Origin: Actinomycetes bacterium
GTDB taxonomy: Bacteria > Actinomycetota > Acidimicrobiia > Acidimicrobiales > Palsa-688
DNA: 9,253 nucleotides
NCBI GenBank assembly: GCA_021816565.1
Contig: JAKAXN010000172.1
Location: 1 to 9,253, forward strand
Direction of reading: 5' to 3'
In this document: piece by piece, positions 5,957-9,253 of the stretch
How the letters are laid out: every line of letters starts with the position of its first letter
Position numbering within the stretch: the first letter of the stretch is position 1
The notes under the pieces: model-generated
The model's database searches: none
Told to the model about the DNA's origin: nothing
Seen by the model: the letters and a program-made list of their open reading frames with translations, nothing else
Program-made: the position numbers and the translations under genes

Positions 5957-5962
5957 AATCTA
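5957..5962 (-). promoter_or_regulatory. Candidate -10 box (TAGATT), leaderless start of the zinc-ribbon gene
   Basis: TAGATT on the minus strand is followed by 7 nt (cgtcact) and then GTG. No ribosome-binding site separates them. No clear -35 box is present at 16-18 bp. Confidence 0.55.
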
Positions 5963-5984
5963 CCGCCCCTCATGGGCGCCGGGA

Positions 5985-6019
5985 CGTATCCGCCGCTTCG
6001 GGACGAAGCCGCGGATACG
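5985..6019. promoter_or_regulatory. 16-bp inverted repeat between divergent genes
   Basis: CGTATCCGCCGCTTCG (5985-6000) and its inverted partner (6004-6019) pair at 15 of 16 positions around a 3-nt centre (gga). It lies between the zinc-ribbon promoter and the -10 of the stress gene, ending about where the stress gene's -35 should be. Both genes read away from it, so it is not a terminator for either. The best reading is a regulator-binding site acting on one or both promoters. It is longer than most simple operators. Confidence 0.6.
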
Positions 6020-6041
6020 GACCGATGCCAACGCGGCCGGT

Positions 6042-6047
6042 TACCAT
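6042..6047 (+). promoter_or_regulatory. Candidate -10 box (TACCAT) of the universal stress gene
   Basis: TACCAT fits TANNNT and would start transcription near 6054, giving a leader of about 37 nt before the ATG at 6091. No good -35 is seen; that position is taken up by the edge of the inverted repeat, which suggests activator dependence or control at this spot. Confidence 0.45.
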
Positions 6048-6054
6048 CTGGGAC

Positions 6055-6084
6055 GGCCCCCGCAGGGCGGCCCCAGCACGGAGG
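6055..6084 (+). promoter_or_regulatory. Leader stem-loop and ribosome-binding site of the universal stress gene
   Basis: A 7-bp stem with one bulge forms from 6055-6061 and 6065-6072 around a 3-nt loop (gca), right at the predicted 5' end of the mRNA. It is followed by GGAGG (6080-6084), 6 nt before the ATG at 6091. A 5'-terminal stem-loop can stabilise an mRNA. The GGAGG is the best ribosome-binding site in the window and fixes the start. Confidence 0.5.
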
Positions 6085-6090
6085 TTCGAG

Positions 6091-6543
6091 ATGTACACCA
6101 CCATCGTGGTCGGCACCGACGGCTCCGAGACGGCGACCCAGGCCGTGACCAGGGCGGCCGCCCTGGCGGCACGGGATCTGGCCACGCTCCTGATCGTCTC
6201 CGCCTACCGGCCGGTCGACCAGTCCCGGCTGGAGGCCGAGCGGGCCGAGATGCCCGATGACCTCTCCCACGTCGTGAGCCCCACCGAGGACGTCGATTCC
6301 ATCCTGGTCGAGGCCGCCGACCTGGCCCGCCGGTGCGGGGCCGCAAAGGTGGAGACCCGCCCGGCCCACGCCCAGGCCGCCGATGCCCTGCTCGACGTGG
6401 CCGAGAAGTCCGGGGCCGATCTGATCGTGGTCGGCAGCCAGGGCATGGAGGGAGCCAGGCGTTTCCTGCTCGGGTCGGTCCCCAACCGCATCTCCCACCA
6501 CGCCCCCTGCGACGTCCTGATCGTCAAGACCGGCCAGGCGTAA
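6091..6543 (+). CDS. Universal stress protein (UspA family, ATP-binding type)
   Basis: A 150-residue single-domain universal stress protein. The first strand reads YTTIVVGTDGSETATQAV, with the nucleotide-contacting Asp10. The ATP-binding signature G-x2-G-x9-G-S is intact at 115-129 (GSQGMEGARRFLLGS), followed by the usual VPNRISHHAPCDVLIVK ending. It is therefore the ATP-binding kind, as in MJ0577 and mycobacterial Usp proteins, which help cells through growth arrest and low oxygen. ATG 6091 is chosen because GGAGG lies 6 nt upstream and the family starts at this strand; the in-frame ATG at 6025 would add 22 residues unlike the family and would precede the likely promoter. The gene has a true leader, unlike most of its neighbours. 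Confidence 0.95.
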   Translation: MYTTIVVGTDGSETATQAVTRAAALAARDLATLLIVSAYRPVDQSRLEAERAEMPDDLSHVVSPTEDVDSILVEAADLARRCGAAKVETRPAHAQAADALLDVAEKSGADLIVVGSQGMEGARRFLLGSVPNRISHHAPCDVLIVKTGQA

Positions 6544-6586
6544 CCGCGCCGGCCCGGCCATCCACCGGCGGGTCGGCCCCGGCCGG

Positions 6587-6592
6587 TAGCCT
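6587..6592 (+). promoter_or_regulatory. Candidate -10 box (TAGCCT), leaderless start of the recombinase gene
   Basis: TAGCCT ends 9 nt before the GTG at 6602. The spacing is slightly longer than for the other leaderless candidates, so the mRNA may start one to three bases ahead of the codon. No ribosome-binding site is visible. Confidence 0.42.
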
Positions 6593-6601
6593 CCGACCGC
6601 C

Positions 6602-7657
6602 GTGCCCCGCAGCCCCCGCGCCAACCCGCCGGTACAGCTGGCTCCCCGCCGGCGGATCGCCGCGGATTCGCCGGTGGCCGAGGCGGTCGAGGCCTGGCTG
6701 ATCAACATGGGGGCGGCCAAGCCCTCGCCGGCCACCCTGGCCGGCTACCGACGGGACCTGGAGGGCATCGCCGGCCGGCTGGCGGTCCTGGAGGGCCTGG
6801 CCGGGGAGGTCACCGAGCTGGAGCGGGTGAGGGTCTCGCAGCTGACCCGGCAGGCGCTGGTGTCGGCTTTCGCCTCGTGGGCGTCGGACCACGCCGCGGC
6901 GTCCGTGCGGCGGGCCCATTCCGCATGGTCGAGCTTCTTCGACTTCCTGGTCGCCGAGGCGGTGATCGACGGCAATCCCATGGCGGCCATCCCCAAACCC
7001 AAGACCCCCTCGAGCATGCCCCGGTCGATCCGGGCCCCCGACGCGGTGGGCCGCCTGCTGCGCACCGCCGCCGAGGCCGACTCCCGGGCCCGGGACCCGT
7101 GGCCGGCCCGGGACCTGGCCCTGGTAGCGACCTTCTGCGTGACCGGCGTGCGCGAGGCCGAGGCCGCCGGCCTGTCGGTCGGCTCGCTGGCCGGGGAGCC
7201 CGGCGCCCGGCGCATGGAGGTCCGGGGTAAGGGCGGCAAGGTCCGCCCGGTCCCCATCGACCCGGCCCTCGAACAGGTGCTCGACGTCTACCTCAGGGAG
7301 AGGGTGGCCCGCTTCCCCAAGGAGAAGCTCGACCATCCCTCCACCCCGCTGTTCGTGGACGTGCGGGGCCGTCGCATGACCGTCGACCAGATCCGCTACC
7401 TGATCGAGAAGCTCTACGTGAGGGCCGGGATCAGGGCCTCGGTGCCTGCCGGGGCCCTGGTGCACGCCCTGCGCCACACCTTCGCCACCTCCGCCCTGGA
7501 AGCCGGCGCCGATGTGGTCGAGCTGCAGGAGCTGCTGGGGCACGCCAGCCTGGAGACCACCCGCCGGTACCTCTCGGCCACCGCCCAGGGTCTGCGCCAC
7601 GTGATCGCCGCCCATCCCAGTCAGGCCGCTCTCAGGGACGCCCTCGGCCGGGACTGA
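6602..7657 (+). CDS. XerC/XerD-type tyrosine recombinase
   Basis: A 351-residue tyrosine recombinase, which cuts and rejoins DNA through a phosphotyrosine intermediate. An N-terminal core-binding (SAM-like) domain spans about 23-130 (VAEAVEAWLINMGAAKPSPATLAGYRRDL at its start). The catalytic domain holds all key residues: Arg184 (TGVREAEAAGL), the beta-hairpin Lys210 or Lys213 (GKGGKVRPVPI), His288 and Arg291 (HALRHTFAT), His314 (LLGHASLETTRRYL) and nucleophile Tyr323. The length is some 40-50 residues above the usual XerC/D, from an N-terminal Arg/Pro-rich extension and an insert near 195-205. No attachment site, excisionase or phage gene is nearby, so it is more likely the chromosome-dimer resolution enzyme than an island integrase, but XerC and XerD cannot be told apart here. 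The start is uncertain: the first 20 residues are not conserved-looking. Confidence 0.92.
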   Translation: MPRSPRANPPVQLAPRRRIAADSPVAEAVEAWLINMGAAKPSPATLAGYRRDLEGIAGRLAVLEGLAGEVTELERVRVSQLTRQALVSAFASWASDHAAASVRRAHSAWSSFFDFLVAEAVIDGNPMAAIPKPKTPSSMPRSIRAPDAVGRLLRTAAEADSRARDPWPARDLALVATFCVTGVREAEAAGLSVGSLAGEPGARRMEVRGKGGKVRPVPIDPALEQVLDVYLRERVARFPKEKLDHPSTPLFVDVRGRRMTVDQIRYLIEKLYVRAGIRASVPAGALVHALRHTFATSALEAGADVVELQELLGHASLETTRRYLSATAQGLRHVIAAHPSQAALRDALGRD

Positions 7658-7709
7658 GCGATCCGTCACAGCTGGTACCGATCCCGGACACGCCCGGTGG
7701 CCGCTGGGC

Positions 7710-7715
7710 AAGAAT
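7710..7715 (+). promoter_or_regulatory. Candidate -10 box (AAGAAT), leaderless start of the Thr/Pro-rich gene
   Basis: AAGAAT keeps the two most conserved -10 positions (A at 2, T at 6) and ends 7 nt before the GTG at 7723, the same spacing as the other leaderless candidates. Confidence 0.4.
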
Positions 7716-7722
7716 CGGCGTC

Positions 7723-8091
7723 GTGGGACGCCTCAGACAACTGGCCGGTTCGGGACCGGCCCGGGCCGTGCTGGTCGCGGTGGCCGCGGCCCTGGTGGCC
7801 GCCGATGTGATCGTCGCCATCGTTGGCCTCGGCGGCCCGGGGCGCCAGCCCGGCTCCACGGGGGGCCCGGGCGGCCCGACCCCGGCCGGGCCCACCACGA
7901 CCGTCACCACCGTTGCGCCCGCCACGACCGTGCCGGCCGGGCCCACGACGACCGTCACCACCGTTGCGCCCGGAGCGGGCCCGACCGTCGGGCCCACCAC
8001 CACGCCGGGAACGGTCACCGGTCCGGCGCCCACCGGGCCGGGTTCTCCGGGACCGGGGGCCACCACCCCCACCCTGCCCCGTACCCTCTGA
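7723..8091 (+). CDS. Small membrane-anchored Thr/Pro/Gly-rich protein
   Basis: A 122-residue protein of unknown function. A short basic N-terminus (MGRLRQLAGSGPAR) leads into a single hydrophobic helix at about 14-36 (AVLVAVAAALVAADVIVAIV). Everything after is Pro/Thr/Gly/Val low complexity, with two copies of PAGPTTTVTTVAP. By the positive-inside rule the tail would lie outside the cell. Tails of this kind act as wall-spanning or O-glycosylated stalks in actinobacteria; that role is inference. No catalytic or sortase motif is present. The start fits a -10-like box 7 nt upstream and the basic-then-hydrophobic order. It follows the recombinase gene by 65 bases and converges on the glycine decarboxylase gene. 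Confidence 0.75.
   Translation: MGRLRQLAGSGPARAVLVAVAAALVAADVIVAIVGLGGPGRQPGSTGGPGGPTPAGPTTTVTTVAPATTVPAGPTTTVTTVAPGAGPTVGPTTTPGTVTGPAPTGPGSPGPGATTPTLPRTL
7882..7972 (+). repeat. 40-bp direct repeat with 51-bp offset inside the Thr/Pro-rich gene
   Basis: Copies at 7882-7921 and 7933-7972 match at 39 of 40 bases (7896 c against 7947 g). The offset is 17 codons, so the repeat stays in frame and duplicates the PAGPTTTVTTVAP segment. The near-identity at silent sites points to a recent internal duplication. Confidence 0.85.
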
Positions 8092-8133
8092 CTCCCACCA
8101 GAGCCCCGAGGGGCCCGCCGTCCCCCGTCCCGG

Positions 8134-9253
8134 CTACGAGCCGGCGGCGCCGCTCTCGTGGTCGACGACCGCGTCCCAGGTGGGCAGCAGCGTGCGGGCG
8201 GCCCGGGCCTCGTCGACCCGGCCCACCGGGGTGCTGCGGGGAACCGCCGCTGCCTCCCCCTCCGCCTCGGCGGCGATGGCTATCAGGGCGTCGGCCAGCG
8301 CCGCCACCGTCTCGGGGCTCTCGGTCTCGGTCGGCTCGATCATCAGAGCCTCCTCCACGATGAGCGGGAAGTACACCGTGGGGGCGTGGAACCCCTCCTC
8401 CAGGAGGCGCTTGCCGACGTCGAGGGCCCGCAGTCCCTTGGCCTTCTTCAAGTTGGTGGTGGAGGCCACGAACTCGTGCATGTTGGGCCGGTCGAAGGGC
8501 AGGTCGTAGACACCCCGCAGGCGGTGCCGCAGCCAGTTGGCGTTGAGCACCGCCCCCTCGGCGACCCGGCGCAGGCCGTCGCCGCCGTTGGCCAGGATGT
8601 ACGACCAGGCCCGGGCCAGGGCCAGGGCGTTCCCGTACCAGGTGTGCACCCGGCCGATGCTGCGCTCGGGGGTGTGCCACTCGAAGCGGCCGTCGTCGCG
8701 CCGCACCGGAACCGGGCCGGGCAGGAACTCCGCCAGCCGGGCCGACACGGCCACCGGGCCGGCGCCGGGACCGCCACCGCCGTGGGGGACGGCGAAGGTC
8801 TTGTGCAGGTTCATGTGCACGATGTCGAAGCCCATGTCCCCCGGCCGGGTGACGCCCAGGATGGCGTTGAGGTTGGCCCCGTCGTAGTACAGCAGCCCGC
8901 CGACCTCGTGGACGGCGGCGGCGATCTCGGCGATGTCCTCCTCGAACAGGCCGAGGGTGTTCGGGTTGGTCAGCATGATGCCGGCCACGTCCCGGTCCAG
9001 ACGGGCCTTGAGGGCCTCGAGGTCGACCAGGCCCCGGCTGTCGGAGGGCACGGTGACCGTCTGGTAGCCGCCGAGGGTGACCGACGCCGGATTGGTGCCG
9101 TGGGCCGAGTCCGGGATGATGATCTTGTGGCGCTGCTCACCCTGGGCCTCGTGCCAGGCCCGCATCAGCAGCAGGCCGGTCAGCTCCCCCGCCGCCCCGG
9201 CCGGCGGCTGCAGGGTGGCGGAGTGCATGCCGGTGACCCGGCAGAGGGTGTCG
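8134..9253 (-). CDS. gcvPB: Glycine dehydrogenase (decarboxylating) subunit 2, partial
   Basis: The C-terminal 372 residues of the PLP-binding subunit of glycine cleavage P-protein; the start lies beyond the window's right edge, with roughly 110-120 residues missing. P-protein decarboxylates glycine and passes the aminomethyl group to the lipoyl arm of H-protein. Visible family blocks are LQPPAGAAGELTGLL, IPDSAHGTNPASV, LTNPNTLGLFEEDI, LLYYDGANLNAILG, and the PLP-lysine block HMNLHKTFAVPHGGGGPGAG, with the Schiff-base lysine codon at 8800-8802. The end carries ALMIEPTETESPETV. These wordings match the GcvPB half of the two-subunit enzyme (as in Bacillus and Thermus) rather than the fused 950-residue GcvP. 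A poorly conserved tail of about 45 residues closes it. The other gcv genes would lie to the right, outside the window. Confidence 0.97.
   Translation of the reverse strand, partial: DTLCRVTGMHSATLQPPAGAAGELTGLLLMRAWHEAQGEQRHKIIIPDSAHGTNPASVTLGGYQTVTVPSDSRGLVDLEALKARLDRDVAGIMLTNPNTLGLFEEDIAEIAAAVHEVGGLLYYDGANLNAILGVTRPGDMGFDIVHMNLHKTFAVPHGGGGPGAGPVAVSARLAEFLPGPVPVRRDDGRFEWHTPERSIGRVHTWYGNALALARAWSYILANGGDGLRRVAEGAVLNANWLRHRLRGVYDLPFDRPNMHEFVASTTNLKKAKGLRALDVGKRLLEEGFHAPTVYFPLIVEEALMIEPTETESPETVAALADALIAIAAEAEGEAAAVPRSTPVGRVDEARAARTLLPTWDAVVDHESGAAGS

Noticed and set aside
6544..6586. Possible terminator after the universal stress gene
   Set aside because: Only a 6-bp stem with a 12-nt loop, or imperfect GGCC-rich pairings, can be formed; in such GC-rich DNA this is expected by chance.
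5950..6735. Possible 383-codon extension of the zinc-ribbon protein upstream, antisense to the universal stress gene
   Set aside because: The added residues are a shadow of the Usp coding strand, and the TAGATT box with GTG at 5949 gives a natural start.
6602..7657. Recombinase as integrase of a mobile island
   Set aside because: No tRNA, direct-repeat attachment sites, excisionase, relaxase or phage genes are nearby, and base composition does not change around it.
6524..7711. 395-codon minus-strand open frame opposite the recombinase
   Set aside because: The recombinase strand has the full catalytic set; the opposite frame is Gly/His/Gln-rich and unlike any family.
8103..8114. GCCCC-GA-GGGGC hairpin between the Thr/Pro-rich gene and gcvPB
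   Set aside because: The loop would be 2 nt and the stem only 5 bp, too weak to call a terminator with confidence.

Overview
The window is a stretch of very GC-rich chromosome, most likely from a high-GC actinobacterium. The short proline- and arginine-rich hypothetical proteins, the frequent GTG starts and the many leaderless starts fit the class Acidimicrobiia best, but that placement is an inference. No rRNA, tRNA, CRISPR array, insertion sequence or clear mobile island was seen. No stretch longer than about 160 bases lacks a gene.

Layout, left to right. (1) A three-gene plus-strand unit at 49-1641: a bipartite hypothetical protein, a GNAT acetyltransferase and a Nudix hydrolase. It is closed by a strong hairpin shared with the next, convergent gene. 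(2) A 563-residue minus-strand protein (1691-3382) with a beta-rich N-terminal domain, an Arg/Gly-rich linker, a helical middle and a Gln/Pro/Glu repeat tail. (3) Divergent from it, an alpha/beta hydrolase (3454-4134), followed by a 38-residue, extremely basic protein (4149-4265) that looks ribosomal. (4) Convergent to these, a ferritin-like diiron protein (4325-5425, minus) with its own TTGACC-N17-GATACT promoter and an AT-rich dyad upstream. (5) A small CxxC...CxxxC zinc-ribbon protein (5584-5949, minus) divergent from a universal stress protein (6091-6543). The gap between them holds a 16-bp inverted repeat, and a palindrome sits on the start of the zinc-ribbon gene. (6) A XerC/XerD-type tyrosine recombinase (6602-7657). 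(7) A small membrane-anchored Thr/Pro/Gly-rich protein (7723-8091). (8) The C-terminal three quarters of GcvPB, the PLP subunit of two-subunit glycine decarboxylase (8134 to the window edge, minus).

The genes do not form one pathway; this looks like ordinary core or near-core chromosome. I found no convincing multi-gene novel system. The parts most worth a second look are the repeated -10-box-then-start-codon geometry (leaderless genes), the eL41/bS22-like mini-protein, the regulatory dyads around the zinc-ribbon, stress and diiron genes, and the 563-residue protein.
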